64,000 bases of DNA, from the NCBI GenBank assembly GCA_937981955.1, contig CALJNA010000044.1:1-64000 (forward strand). Direction: 5' to 3'. Each line of letters begins with the position of its first letter. Positions within the stretch are counted from its first letter, which is position 1. This DNA comes from an uncultured Granulosicoccaceae bacterium (lineage in GTDB: Bacteria; Pseudomonadota; Gammaproteobacteria; Granulosicoccales; Granulosicoccaceae). Shown one piece after another: positions 29,623 to 41,105 of the stretch. The notes under the pieces are model-generated. The model worked only from the letters and a program-made list of their open reading frames with translations. It had not been told where the DNA came from and did not search any database. The translations under genes were made by a program, and so were the position numbers.

Positions 29623-31592
29623 TCGTCTGATTCATCCTCTTCGACAACTTCTTCGCGATAAGATTCGCGCTCTCGTCGAAAAAACTGCTCGATCTCGGTT
29701 ATGTCACGCGATATTGGCATAGGTGGCAAACTGTTGATAAACACCTCGCCATAATGCTTGGTACGAATCCGTGGATCACAAAGCACAAGCACACCTGTAT
29801 CGGTGACATCTCTGATCAGCCGACCTACTCCTTGCTTTAGTGCGATGGCGGCTTGCGGCAATTGATACTCAAAAAACGGATTGCCTCCGGCCTGTTTCAT
29901 GTGATCAATTCTGGCACCCATTACAGGATCTCCGGGAGAACCAAATGGAAGTTTGTCGATAACAACCACTGACAATGCTTCACCACGAACATCCACCCCC
30001 TCCCAAAAACTACTCGTACCCAGCAGCACGGCATTTCCAAGCGACTGAAACGCTTCAAGTAACTCTCGCTTAGGCATTTGCCCCTGGGTTAATATCGGAT
30101 AATCAAATTGTCCCTCGAGAAAACGCCCGGCCTCATGCAACGCCCGATAACTGGTGAACAGTAAAAATGTACGCCCACTACTGGCCTCGATAACCGGTAA
30201 AACCGATTCCATAGCGGCTTTGGTGTAACTTGAATGTTGCGGTTCCGGCAAGCCTTCAGGTAAGAACAACATGGCGTTGTGCCGATAATCAAAAGGACTG
30301 TCAACCAACAGCTCATCGGCAGCTTCAATACCAAGATTGGTTTTAAAGTGACTGAAGTCGCCGCCAACGGCAAGCGTTGCTGACGTGAATATCCAGCTTG
30401 CCGGCATTGCCTCCATGGCGCGCTTAAACGGCACCGCTACAGTCATGGGAGTCATATTCAAACTGAAACCAGAGCGATAAGTTTCGAACCAGTGGACGTA
30501 TTCATTGTTCGGCTCGTTCGCCGTAAACCTGTTTAGTGATGCAGCATGCTGAACAGCGCGCCGGTAACAACTCTCCAAACCTTTACCGCGACTGGCAACC
30601 TCCTCAAGCATGTCGCGAAGCGAACCGAGTAACAACGACATACGTTCAAGCTCGCGATCTATTGAAGGCCGCTCGGCAATCTCCACCCACGCTCCGCGAG
30701 TGGGTTCTATATCGAAGGCCAGTCGAAAATGCCTTACACCGGTTTCAAGCTGCCCTGCCAGATCGCGCAGTTCTGCCATATCGGGCGCTTCATGCAACTG
30801 TTCACCGACCGTATCTCTGGCAAGATCAAGCAATTGCCGGCTACTGAGTTTACGTCCAAAAAACTGCGCTGCAATATCTGGCAGCTGATGTGCTTCATCA
30901 ATAATGAAGGCATTCGCGCTGGGTAACAGTTCGCCGAAGCCTTCTTCTTTTAATGCAAGGTCGGCGCATAACAAATGATGGTTTACTACCACCACGTCCG
31001 ACTCTTGAGCTTTTTTTCTGGCGCGGTGAATGAAACAGTCTTCGAGTTCGTCGAACTCATGTTCGGAGCAGAAGTCGTCACTTGATGTGATAAAGCTCCA
31101 TACCATGGAATCTTCGGGCACGTTCAATACTTCCGCTATATCACCCGTTTCCGTACTGCGCGCCCAATCATTAACAATGCGAAGGTGGCCAGCATGTTCG
31201 GCATTATTTAATGCCGGATGTCGCAGCGCACGAGCGAGACGGTGTTTACACAGATAATTGGCCCGGCCTTTGAGTAAGCTGACAGTGGCACCGGTGTTCA
31301 GGGCTTTCTTCACCATCGGCATATCGGAATAGAACAGTTGATCTTGCAGGTGGCGCGTGCCGGTCGAAATAATGATGCGCTGACCCGAGAACAAAGCCGG
31401 TACCAGATAGGCGAAGGTTTTTCCGGTACCCGTGCCTGCCTCTCCAACCAGAACGGAGGTGTTTTCCAACGCGGAAAAAATGGCCTCGGCCAGGTGTTGT
31501 TGTTCTTTTCGAGGGGCAAAACCGGGCAACAGCTCAGCGACGGGGCCGTTATCGCCGAGAATGTCTGAAATGGAATCCATGGGTTCAAGCAT
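29619..31592 (-). CDS. ATP-dependent DNA helicase, DinG/YoaA (XPD-like) family
   Basis: VGEAGTGTGKTFAYLVPAL, four-Cys FeS region (CKHRL...CSEHEFDELEDC), IDEAHQL (DEAH), QGVGRLIRD. Confidence 0.93.
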   Translation of the reverse strand: MLEPMDSISDILGDNGPVAELLPGFAPRKEQQHLAEAIFSALENTSVLVGEAGTGTGKTFAYLVPALFSGQRIIISTGTRHLQDQLFYSDMPMVKKALNTGATVSLLKGRANYLCKHRLARALRHPALNNAEHAGHLRIVNDWARSTETGDIAEVLNVPEDSMVWSFITSSDDFCSEHEFDELEDCFIHRARKKAQESDVVVVNHHLLCADLALKEEGFGELLPSANAFIIDEAHQLPDIAAQFFGRKLSSRQLLDLARDTVGEQLHEAPDMAELRDLAGQLETGVRHFRLAFDIEPTRGAWVEIAERPSIDRELERMSLLLGSLRDMLEEVASRGKGLESCYRRAVQHAASLNRFTANEPNNEYVHWFETYRSGFSLNMTPMTVAVPFKRAMEAMPASWIFTSATLAVGGDFSHFKTNLGIEAADELLVDSPFDYRHNAMLFLPEGLPEPQHSSYTKAAMESVLPVIEASSGRTFLLFTSYRALHEAGRFLEGQFDYPILTQGQMPKRELLEAFQSLGNAVLLGTSSFWEGVDVRGEALSVVVIDKLPFGSPGDPVMGARIDHMKQAGGNPFFEYQLPQAAIALKQGVGRLIRDVTDTGVLVLCDPRIRTKHYGEVFINSLPPMPISRDITEIEQFFRRERESYREEVVEEDESDE

Positions 31593-31645
31593 CGGAGCCT
31601 CCTTGCGCCGAGAGCGTTTCTGTGCGCGCCGTACGCGCCACAGCT

Positions 31646-32182
31646 TTACTGATACTGATATTCCTGTACTTTCTTATGAGCACTTCTTACACCGAGCAAG
31701 TCACCGCGCAGGCTGCGCGCATGTTCGATGATAAGCCAGTTACGGTGCAACAGGGATGCATTATTGCCTGCAAATGTATTCGATTTGGTAGCAAAGTTCT
31801 CAGCCAGCGAGCCCTGCTCATTGATGAGCTGGATTTCAGCCGCTCGGCTCCACAATAAACTGTTCTGTGGCGTTATTTCGAGTGCTTCGAATAAACGCCG
31901 CAGCGCCAGATCATTGTTCCCTTCTATTCGCGCCTGCTCGGCAGCAGACCAAAGTTGAGCAATTCGGGCGTTGTCGGTGTCGTAACGAATACTGCCCTTT
32001 GGCAGAGTCACCGCGCTCACTTTCGGGCCTGGCTCCGGTTCTGGCTGTTGATCTACGGCCGCGCAACCAGCCACAATTGCCATGCTACCAAGCAGCAGCA
32101 ATGGTCGCATTATCGCAGTAAAAAGCCGCTGAACTGATGACAGGGGCGCTTTGTTGATTTTATTTTGCATAAGGGCTATCAC
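31646..32182 (-). CDS. TPR-like lipoprotein, unknown function
   Basis: Lipobox AIVAGCAAVDQ; TPR-like AALEQARIEGNNDLALRRLFEALEITPQNS region. Confidence 0.75.
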   Translation of the reverse strand: MIALMQNKINKAPLSSVQRLFTAIMRPLLLLGSMAIVAGCAAVDQQPEPEPGPKVSAVTLPKGSIRYDTDNARIAQLWSAAEQARIEGNNDLALRRLFEALEITPQNSLLWSRAAEIQLINEQGSLAENFATKSNTFAGNNASLLHRNWLIIEHARSLRGDLLGVRSAHKKVQEYQYQ

Positions 32183-32268
32183 CCAGGTCCTGTTTCATTT
32201 GCCTGTACCTATTGACAATACATCTATAGCACACCAGACAAGGATACTGATTCATTGGAAAAGTTCTG

Positions 32269-32841
32269 TTACTGAGTGACCACACTCATTTCAATGCGCC
32301 GGTTTTCACTGCGACCAGCAGCCGTCGCGTTGCTCATGACTGGCCGATTTTCCCCGATTCCGAAGGGTTTTAATCGGTTCCCGTCAATTCCATTTGCAAC
32401 CAGGTACTTCACCACCGACATGACGCGGCGTTTCGACAAGGCCAGATTTTCTCGCGCCTCGCCCCGGTTGTCAGTGTGCCCTTCCAGCTGCAACACAACT
32501 TCCGGATACGTATTGAGCATCTTCACCAGATTCGCCAGTGAATCACGGCTGGCCGAGTCAAGACGATGATCGCCGGGTTCAAAGTCAACCGACTGAATCG
32601 AGCCACGAAAAAGGCTGCAACCGTTTTCGTCTACCGGGCTGCCAGAAACCGTATTCGGGCAACCATCCAAAGCATCGGCGACAGAGTCGTTATCACCATC
32701 AGGGACTGAGCGATTCAAAGGCAATGCACTGCACGCACCGAGCATGATGCTCATGATTAGCAGTGCCGTACATCTGCCAACAGCACCGATTCTCAAATCA
32801 CTTGCAAATGCCACCAATTTTTTGTGTTTTTCGTTTATCAA
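32269..32841 (-). CDS. OmpA-family peptidoglycan-binding lipoprotein
   Basis: Lipobox IMLGACSAL; DGDNDSVADALDGCPNT; OmpA domain VVLQLEGHTDNRGEARENLALSKRRVMSVVKYL...RRIEM. Confidence 0.92.
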   Translation of the reverse strand: MINEKHKKLVAFASDLRIGAVGRCTALLIMSIMLGACSALPLNRSVPDGDNDSVADALDGCPNTVSGSPVDENGCSLFRGSIQSVDFEPGDHRLDSASRDSLANLVKMLNTYPEVVLQLEGHTDNRGEARENLALSKRRVMSVVKYLVANGIDGNRLKPFGIGENRPVMSNATAAGRSENRRIEMSVVTQ

Positions 32842-32860
32842 CTTGCGATCGTTCCGATAA

Positions 32861-34075
32861 TTAATGTCGCATGCGCCTGATGGTGTACCGCCAACCCAGC
32901 ACAGTCATAGATAATACCGACAGCAACAGCAGAAGCAAATCAAAACCAGCGGATTGAACGGAACAACCCGACGCATTAAGACCGGTCTGTATTAAACCAC
33001 CGGCCGGATCATCCTCTGCCGGTTGATTGCTATCAGTGGGCAGAATGTTCGTGCCGGGACGCGTCGCAGGTGTCCGCTCTGCCGTGCCCGCATCAGGGTT
33101 CGTGACAACAATGGGTGATCCGACTTCAGTGTTGCCATTGTTGTTACCTGCGGGAACCCCGGTTCCTACGCCGCCGGATTGCGCAAACTCATCTATGTGA
33201 TCTGGCACCGCATTGCCGTTGTTATCGGTCGATACCAATGGAATGGATAAAATAGTGTCATCCATGCCATCGAGCACCGGTGAATCGAAAAAGTTATCGA
33301 CCCTGCCATTCCCGTCGAAATCGAGTCCACCAGTCTCAATCAGATCAAATACGCCATCGTTGTCGCTGTCCAAATCCTGAAAATCGGGATAGTCCGTAAA
33401 ATCCGTGTTGCGCGGAACGATGTCTTCAATTCCGTCACCGGTGACATCACAACAGGTTTCGTCATTCGTGTTCTGTATACGATCAGCAATGCCATCATTG
33501 CCAACGCTGCCCGTATCGATATCAATTCGCGCATCCCGGTCATTATCAAGAGATGCATCAACGCCTGCTTCCTGCAAATCCGGCAAGCCGTCGTTGTCCG
33601 AATCCAGATCGATGGCATCTGGCAGATCATCTTCGGGGTAATCGGTGTTGGCCAATGAATAAGCCATTTGACCATTGTCCAGGCTGGTTTCAAGCGCGTC
33701 GATAAATCCATTTTCACCCACAGGACCCAACAACCGTCCTGAAACGACGCGAAGCGAGGAAAAGTCGATCGAGAGAACCGCTCCGGATTCCTGCCAGTCA
33801 AGTATCCCGTCGTTATCGGAATCGAGATCAAGCCGATCGGGAATACCATCTTTGTCAGTGTCTACATCCTGGCCATTGCTGGCTATTTCAAAAATATCCG
33901 TTATGCCATCGTTGTCATCATCTACATCCACCGTGTCAACAACCCGATCACCGTCAGCATCATTGGTGGTCACCACGTTTTCACTGCCGCGCGCAAAAAC
34001 CTGCGATGAAGCCATGGTCATCATGGCTATAACAAATGGGGTGCACCACTTGAGCCAAGCGTTTTCAACGTTCAT
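32861..34075 (-). CDS. Thrombospondin type 3 repeat surface protein with CTERM-like sorting tail
   Basis: Many DxDxDG(I/V)xD repeats (DVDDDNDGITD, DTDKDGIPDRLDLDSDNDGILDW); C-terminus GCSVQSAGFDLLLLLLSVLSMTVLGWRYTIRRMRH. Confidence 0.85.
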   Translation of the reverse strand: MNVENAWLKWCTPFVIAMMTMASSQVFARGSENVVTTNDADGDRVVDTVDVDDDNDGITDIFEIASNGQDVDTDKDGIPDRLDLDSDNDGILDWQESGAVLSIDFSSLRVVSGRLLGPVGENGFIDALETSLDNGQMAYSLANTDYPEDDLPDAIDLDSDNDGLPDLQEAGVDASLDNDRDARIDIDTGSVGNDGIADRIQNTNDETCCDVTGDGIEDIVPRNTDFTDYPDFQDLDSDNDGVFDLIETGGLDFDGNGRVDNFFDSPVLDGMDDTILSIPLVSTDNNGNAVPDHIDEFAQSGGVGTGVPAGNNNGNTEVGSPIVVTNPDAGTAERTPATRPGTNILPTDSNQPAEDDPAGGLIQTGLNASGCSVQSAGFDLLLLLLSVLSMTVLGWRYTIRRMRH

Positions 34076-34092
34076 ATTATTTGCCGGAATCC

Positions 34093-34131
34093 CGGGCGTA
34101 CTCGCCCGCTATTAGTCTTTAAAAAAGACTA
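34093..34131. repeat. Two adjacent hairpins between guaA and the TSP3 gene
   Basis: CGGGCG-TACT-CGCCCG (34093-34108) and TAGTCTTT-AAA-AAAGACTA (34113-34131); downstream of guaA on the minus strand, so possible terminator/leader. Confidence 0.45.
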
Positions 34132-34175
34132 GCAGAGGATTTCAATCGCACAATGCCATTGGCGGCAATATAACG

Positions 34176-35753
34176 TCACTCCCACTCGATCGTGGCTGGA
34201 GGCTTACTGGATATGTCGTATGTAACACGTGATATGGACGGGATGCTATTGCAAATATTACGTGACACTTCGTCAAGAAAGTCATAAGGCAAGTGAGCAG
34301 CGCGTGCTGTCATGAAGTCGATTGTTTCAACCGCCCGTAACGACACCACGTAGTTGTAGCGTCGACCGTCTCCTGTCACCCCGACTGATTTCACCGGCAG
34401 AAACACAGTGAACGCCTGAGACACGGAGTTGTATAAATCGTGCTTGATCAGCGCTTCAATAAAAATATTGTCGGCCAGCCGCAAAATATCGGCGTATTCT
34501 TTTTTAACTTCGCCAAGTATGCGTACGCCCAAACCGGGGCCGGGAAACGGATGACGATACACCATGGATCCGGGCAGGCCAAGATCGACACCAATGCGGC
34601 GCACTTCGTCTTTAAACAATTCGCGCAGTGGCTCAATTAGCTTAAGTCGCATGCTGCTGGGCAGGCCGCCAACATTATGGTGAGACTTAATAAGATGGGC
34701 TGAACCTGTGCTCGATGCTGCCGATTCGATAACGTCCGGGTATATGGTTCCCTGAGCAAGCCATTTAACGTTCTGTAGCTTGTCGGCCTCTTCTTCAAAC
34801 AATTCGACGAACAGGTTGCCAATAACTTTACGTTTGGCTTCAGGGTCTTCAACACCGGCAAGCTTTGTCAAAAAGCGCTCTTCAGCGTTTACCCTGATGA
34901 CTTTGACACCCATGTTTTCGGCGAAGGTTTCCATGACGCGATCACCCTCGTTTAACCGAAGCAATCCGTTGTCGACAAACACACAGGTTAATTGACTGCC
35001 TATGGCTTTGTGCATTAATGCCGCAACCACCGATGAATCAACCCCACCGGACAAGGCAAGTAGCACGTCGTCGTTACCGACGGTATCGCGGATGGAATTA
35101 ACCGCGTTGTCTATGATGTTGCCCGGTGTCCAAAGCCCTTCACAACCGCAAATGTCCAGGACAAACCGTTCGATGATTGCAGCACCTTGCAAGGTATGGG
35201 TCACTTCAGGATGAAACTGAATGCCAAAACAATTTTTATCCGTGTGCGCCATTGCAGCAATTGGTGCGTTCTCACTGGTGCCAACAATTTCAAATCCGTC
35301 GGGAAGCTTCTCCACACGATCACCATGACTCATCCAGACATCAAGCGCAGGAGCACCGCTTTTATCATCACTATCATTCAGGCCGTCGAGTAAAGCGTTA
35401 TTACCTTGCACACTTACCGATGCATAGCCAAACTCACTGTGGTTCTGCTGCGCTCGAACTTCACCGCCTAACTGATTTACCAATGCTTGCATGCCATAGC
35501 AAATACCGAGCACCGGCACATTCAGTTTTAAAATTTCGTCTGGAATACGTGGCGCATTGTCGGCTATTGTTGATTCAGGACCGCCAGAGAGAATAATGCC
35601 GGTGGCATTAAACTCGATAAGAGCATCGGCTTGTAAATCCCAGGGATGTATTTCGCAGTAAACGCCACACTCGCGAACTCGGCGTGCAATGAGTTGTGTG
35701 GTTTGACCACCAAAATCCAGAATGAGAATACGTTGTGCGTGGATATCGTGCAT
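34176..35753 (-). CDS. guaA: GMP synthase (glutamine-hydrolysing)
   Basis: [41 protein letters not shown]-terminal [10 protein letters not shown]. Confidence 0.98.
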   Translation of the reverse strand: MHDIHAQRILILDFGGQTTQLIARRVRECGVYCEIHPWDLQADALIEFNATGIILSGGPESTIADNAPRIPDEILKLNVPVLGICYGMQALVNQLGGEVRAQQNHSEFGYASVSVQGNNALLDGLNDSDDKSGAPALDVWMSHGDRVEKLPDGFEIVGTSENAPIAAMAHTDKNCFGIQFHPEVTHTLQGAAIIERFVLDICGCEGLWTPGNIIDNAVNSIRDTVGNDDVLLALSGGVDSSVVAALMHKAIGSQLTCVFVDNGLLRLNEGDRVMETFAENMGVKVIRVNAEERFLTKLAGVEDPEAKRKVIGNLFVELFEEEADKLQNVKWLAQGTIYPDVIESAASSTGSAHLIKSHHNVGGLPSSMRLKLIEPLRELFKDEVRRIGVDLGLPGSMVYRHPFPGPGLGVRILGEVKKEYADILRLADNIFIEALIKHDLYNSVSQAFTVFLPVKSVGVTGDGRRYNYVVSLRAVETIDFMTARAAHLPYDFLDEVSRNICNSIPSISRVTYDISSKPPATIEWE

Positions 35754-35782
35754 GTTTGCAGTAGATTAAATAGGTATACGAA

Positions 35783-37249
<1,467 letters not shown>

Positions 37250-37398
37250 CTAACTCCTAGCGTGGACAGGATGCGTCTCAATTATACAGTGAAGCGAAGT
37301 AAAACGGTTCCTTAATCCAGTAGTAATTTGCCTGAAACAACTTTATTCAAGGATTTTCATTCGTGATCAGATATCCTAGATAAATATGAAAATCTGCA

Positions 37399-38766
37399 AT
37401 GGCTGTCATGTCGGTGTCTGAATCCAAAAGACGCATATACACCGTTTCACGTTTGAATCAGGAGGTCCAGTCTGCACTGGAATCCGGTTTCGGCATGATC
37501 TGGTTGCAAGGCGAGTTGTCCAATTTCAGCCGCCCGGCCAGTGGGCACTTCTACTTCTCCCTAAAAGACAGCCGAAGTCAGATTCGCTGTGCCATGTTCA
37601 AAGGTCGAAACCGCTACATCGATTTTGAACCGCAAAGCGGAGATGAAGTGCTGGTTCGGGGAAAGCTTGGACTGTATGCCGCGCGCGGTGATTTCCAGCT
37701 TATTGTCGAGCACATGGAGCCCGCTGGCTCTGGCAAGCTGCAAATGCAGTTCGAGGCGACCAAGAAAAAGCTGGATGAACTTGGTTGGTTCGAAACTGAA
37801 AATAAACAACCTTTGCCAGATATGCCACAACGCATTGGCGTTGTAACTTCAGGCACAGGGGCAGCCATAAGAGATGTATTGAAAGTGTTGGCACGCCGCT
37901 GCCCGCAAGCACAAATCATTGTTTATCCCACATTAGTACAGGGTGCTGCGGCAGCACCGAACATCGTATCAGCCATACAGGCGGCAGATCGGCGTAATGA
38001 GGTTGATGTGCTTTTGCTGGTCCGTGGCGGAGGTTCACTCGAGGATTTATGGGCCTTCAACGAAGAGACCGTTGCTCGAGCTGTGCATGAGTGCTCGCTG
38101 CCGCTGGTTTGCGGCGTTGGGCATGAAGTCGATGTCACCATTTGTGATTTTGTTGCTGATCTTCGCGCACCAACACCATCTGCGGCTGCTGAAATGGCCA
38201 CTCCGGACGGTGAAATTATGGAACAGCGAGTGCTGTCAGCCAGAGCGGCATTGCGCCGCCTGCTCGGTACAAAGCTGTCTTTGCACCAGTCTCAACTGCA
38301 TTCACTGAGTGAGCGTCTGCAAATGCGTCACCCGCAACGACTCATTGAAGACCGCGAACAACGCATCGATGAACTCGACAACCGATTGCAGCTCACGATG
38401 CAATCTCTTACCCGGACCAAGCGGGTGCATCTGCAAAATCTGACTGACCGACTGAACACTCATTCCCCCACCTTGCAGTTGTCTCGCCTGAGCGCAGCTT
38501 TGACTAACACTGAATTAAGATTGAACAGCGCAATAGAGAAACAACTGACCTCATCTCGCAATCGCTGGACTCTGGCCTCACGCGCTCTGGATACGGTAAG
38601 CCCGTTGGCCACGCTTGATCGCGGATTTGCGGTGGTAAAACATAAACAAAAAGTGGTGTCCAATGCGGCCAAACTAGCCCCTGGTGACCAAATCACGACA
38701 CAGGTAGCGCATGGCCTGATTCACAGTAAAGTGCAGAAAGTTGAACTAGACGAGGAAAATACTTGA
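37399..38766 (+). CDS. xseA: Exodeoxyribonuclease VII large subunit
   Basis: IWLQGELSNFSRPASGHFYFSLKD, RGGGSLEDLWAFNEE, GVGHEVDVTICDFVADLRAPTPSAAAE. Confidence 0.97.
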   Translation: MAVMSVSESKRRIYTVSRLNQEVQSALESGFGMIWLQGELSNFSRPASGHFYFSLKDSRSQIRCAMFKGRNRYIDFEPQSGDEVLVRGKLGLYAARGDFQLIVEHMEPAGSGKLQMQFEATKKKLDELGWFETENKQPLPDMPQRIGVVTSGTGAAIRDVLKVLARRCPQAQIIVYPTLVQGAAAAPNIVSAIQAADRRNEVDVLLLVRGGGSLEDLWAFNEETVARAVHECSLPLVCGVGHEVDVTICDFVADLRAPTPSAAAEMATPDGEIMEQRVLSARAALRRLLGTKLSLHQSQLHSLSERLQMRHPQRLIEDREQRIDELDNRLQLTMQSLTRTKRVHLQNLTDRLNTHSPTLQLSRLSAALTNTELRLNSAIEKQLTSSRNRWTLASRALDTVSPLATLDRGFAVVKHKQKVVSNAAKLAPGDQITTQVAHGLIHSKVQKVELDEENT

Positions 38767-38917
38767 ATTTCGCTGAGAGGCCCATAAAATAAGCCTCTTA
38801 GCGGGTCGCCGCAGGTTTGATCCGGCGAAAGTAGCGTAAATTCTGTTGCAATCTGCGTGTGATTTTGCTAAAACACCGCGCTGCACCATATGGCGACCTA
38901 CTGAAGAGGGCCACACT

Positions 38918-39886
38918 ATGGCTAAGGCAGCATCGAAGAAGAAAGCCGCCTCATCGGCGAAGGCAAAGACTGCCGCCCAGGCCAAAACCGGCGGTGCAAA
39001 AAGGGTCGCGAAAAAGACAGCGGCCAGCCAATCAGCAACATCAAAACAAAAGGTATTGAAAAGCTCAGTGGCAAGTAAAACAACAGCAAAGAAAAAAGCG
39101 ACCAGCAAGGCATCTGCAAAATCAGACAGCTCAGCCAGTAAAAAAACGGCAGCCAAGAAAACCGCAGCTAAAAAAGCCAGCAAGAAAGTGGCAGCCAAGA
39201 AAACCGCTGCAGCGAAAGACACGACGGTAGCAAAGAAAACCGCCGCAAAGAAAGTTGCTGCGAAGAAGAAAGAAGCAGTTGTCGAAAAACCAGCAGCGAA
39301 AAAAACCGCCACTAAAAAAACAGCTGCCAAGAAAGTGGTAGCGAAAAAAGCAGCAGCAAAAAAAGTGACCAATAAAAAGACGACAGCCAAAGCCACCGAA
39401 GTGACTGAAACAGTCGAGAAGAAATCAAAAAAGAAAACCGCTGCCAAGACTGCACCAAGCATCGCTGTTGGTGAACCGGTTGTAACCACCGTTGTGCCCT
39501 ATGAAAGAGAAAAAAACAGCCACTACATGGATAAAGATCAGCTGATCCACTTCAGTCAAAAACTGGCCGAGTGGAAACAGCAACTAATGGAAGAAGTTGA
39601 TCGCACAGTTGGACATATGAAAGACGATGCTACTAACTTCCCTGACCCGAATGACCGGGCTACTCAGGAAGAAGAATTCAGCCTGGAACTTCGAACTCGC
39701 GATCGCGAACGCAAATTGATCAAGAAAATCAACGAAGCGCAGAAACGAATAGAAGAAAACGAATATGGCTACTGCGAAACCTGTGGAGTAGAAATTGGTG
39801 TAGGCCGCTTGGAAGCCCGTCCAACAGCCGAGCTGTGCATTGACTGTAAAACGCTGGAAGAAATCCGCGAAAAACAAATCGCCTGA
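38918..39886 (+). CDS. dksA: DksA-family RNA polymerase-binding protein with long Lys/Ala-rich N-terminal extension
   Basis: C-terminal [60 protein letters not shown]...[29 protein letters not shown]; start ATG 38918 ([13 protein letters not shown]). Confidence 0.95.
   Translation: MAKAASKKKAASSAKAKTAAQAKTGGAKRVAKKTAASQSATSKQKVLKSSVASKTTAKKKATSKASAKSDSSASKKTAAKKTAAKKASKKVAAKKTAAAKDTTVAKKTAAKKVAAKKKEAVVEKPAAKKTATKKTAAKKVVAKKAAAKKVTNKKTTAKATEVTETVEKKSKKKTAAKTAPSIAVGEPVVTTVVPYEREKNSHYMDKDQLIHFSQKLAEWKQQLMEEVDRTVGHMKDDATNFPDPNDRATQEEEFSLELRTRDRERKLIKKINEAQKRIEENEYGYCETCGVEIGVGRLEARPTAELCIDCKTLEEIREKQIA
38930..39450 (+). repeat. Low-complexity AAG/GCN-rich repeat region coding for KKTAAKK-type repeats
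   Basis: Repeated aagaaaac-cgcagc / gccaagaaa units encoding K/A/T heptad-like repeats. Confidence 0.85.
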
Positions 39887-39929
39887 GCTCATCTGTTTGC
39901 TGTCGGCCCGGCGGCAAGGCAGCTAATCA

Positions 39930-40847
39930 ATGACTTCGGCGAGGTACACTGGCCGGTTTGCACCCTCACCCACCGGACCACTGCATTTCGGCTCTTTGCT
40001 CGCAGCAATGGCAAGCTACTGCGAAGCCCGGCACCACGACGGGTTCTGGCTTTTACGCATTGACGATATCGACCCCCCTCGCGAAGTAGCAGGTGCCAGT
40101 TCCGGCATTCAGAAAACCTTGAACGCCTACGGATTTGAATGGGATGGCAATGTCATCTTTCAATCTCAGCGGACTGAATTCTATCGCGACAAACTAACAA
40201 TGCTAAACGAGCAGCACATGCTATACCCGTGCAACTGCTCCAGATCAAGACTGGCAAACCATTCCGTTTATCCTGGTTTTTGCGACCCAGCAACTGAAGA
40301 ACCCATACGTACGCAACACAGTGCGGCCAAATTAGTTCAACAGAAAATTCTGCATGGCGATCTCGATCATTCAATAAGAATCAGCATAAATGAATCGATC
40401 AGCTTTCATGACACGGTGCAGGGTTTTCAAACGTATGGCGACGGCGAACCCGGTGACATTATCGTGGTCAGACGGGATGATCTATTTGCCTACTCCCTGG
40501 CCTGTGCTGTAGATGACGCCGATGGTATAAGCCATGTTGTCCGAGGCAGTGACTTGCTCAGCACAACAGCCAGTCAAATCGCTATTATGAAAAGCTTAAA
40601 TATGCACCAACCTGTTTACTCACATATTCCCGTTGCGTTAAACAGTAAGCTACAAAAATTGAGTAAACAGACGCGTGCGATGGCACTGGATTCCATGCCA
40701 ACACTTGCAACATTGCTACAGGCATGGCAGTTTCTGGGACAGGTTGAATTGAACGTCTCCTCGATAGATACGTTCTGGCAATCGGCTATTGAGACGTGGT
40801 GCCTTGACAGTGTGCCAAAGCAATCACAGCAAGCCACACCAATATGA
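39930..40847 (+). CDS. gluQ: Glutamyl-Q tRNA(Asp) synthetase
   Basis: GRFAPSPTGPLHFGSLLAAMASY, RIDDIDPPRE, C-terminal KLSKQTRA; follows dksA as in many gammaproteobacteria. Confidence 0.95.
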   Translation: MTSARYTGRFAPSPTGPLHFGSLLAAMASYCEARHHDGFWLLRIDDIDPPREVAGASSGIQKTLNAYGFEWDGNVIFQSQRTEFYRDKLTMLNEQHMLYPCNCSRSRLANHSVYPGFCDPATEEPIRTQHSAAKLVQQKILHGDLDHSIRISINESISFHDTVQGFQTYGDGEPGDIIVVRRDDLFAYSLACAVDDADGISHVVRGSDLLSTTASQIAIMKSLNMHQPVYSHIPVALNSKLQKLSKQTRAMALDSMPTLATLLQAWQFLGQVELNVSSIDTFWQSAIETWCLDSVPKQSQQATPI

Positions 40848-40916
40848 ATATTCGCTTGCCGAGTAACCCACCAGCGCGCATTATGAAGCATCAGTTTTGT
40901 TTCAGGTCAGGCACCA

Positions 40917-41105
40917 ATGAGTGACAAAACCCGTCACGATCATACCTTGCTGATTTTCTTTGCAGCTGTTTTCGTCTTCAATTCACCACTAACGAATTGG
41001 TGGTCTTTGATCGGCTTGCCCTGGTATGCCATTTTTGTTGTGTGGGCATTATTCATTCTTATTGCAGCTGTAAACCTGACTAGAGACACCAACGATGGGC
41101 GTTGA
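40917..41105 (+). CDS. Small two-TM membrane protein upstream of the SSF histidine kinase
   Basis: 62 aa, two hydrophobic segments; overlaps the next start by 11 bp. Confidence 0.7.
   Translation: MSDKTRHDHTLLIFFAAVFVFNSPLTNWWSLIGLPWYAIFVVWALFILIAAVNLTRDTNDGR

Noticed and set aside
33675-34115. 146-aa Ser-rich plus-strand ORF
   Set aside because: Mirror of the Asp-rich TSP3 repeats on the opposite strand.
38930-39450. Dense short repeats considered as a CRISPR array
   Set aside because: Repeats are in frame, irregular in spacing and encode a K/A-rich protein tail; no spacer structure.
38746-39489. 247-aa minus-strand ORF rich in F/A/V
   Set aside because: Exact antisense of the Lys/Ala repeat in dksA; its hydrophobic repeats are the mirror of AAG/GCN codons.
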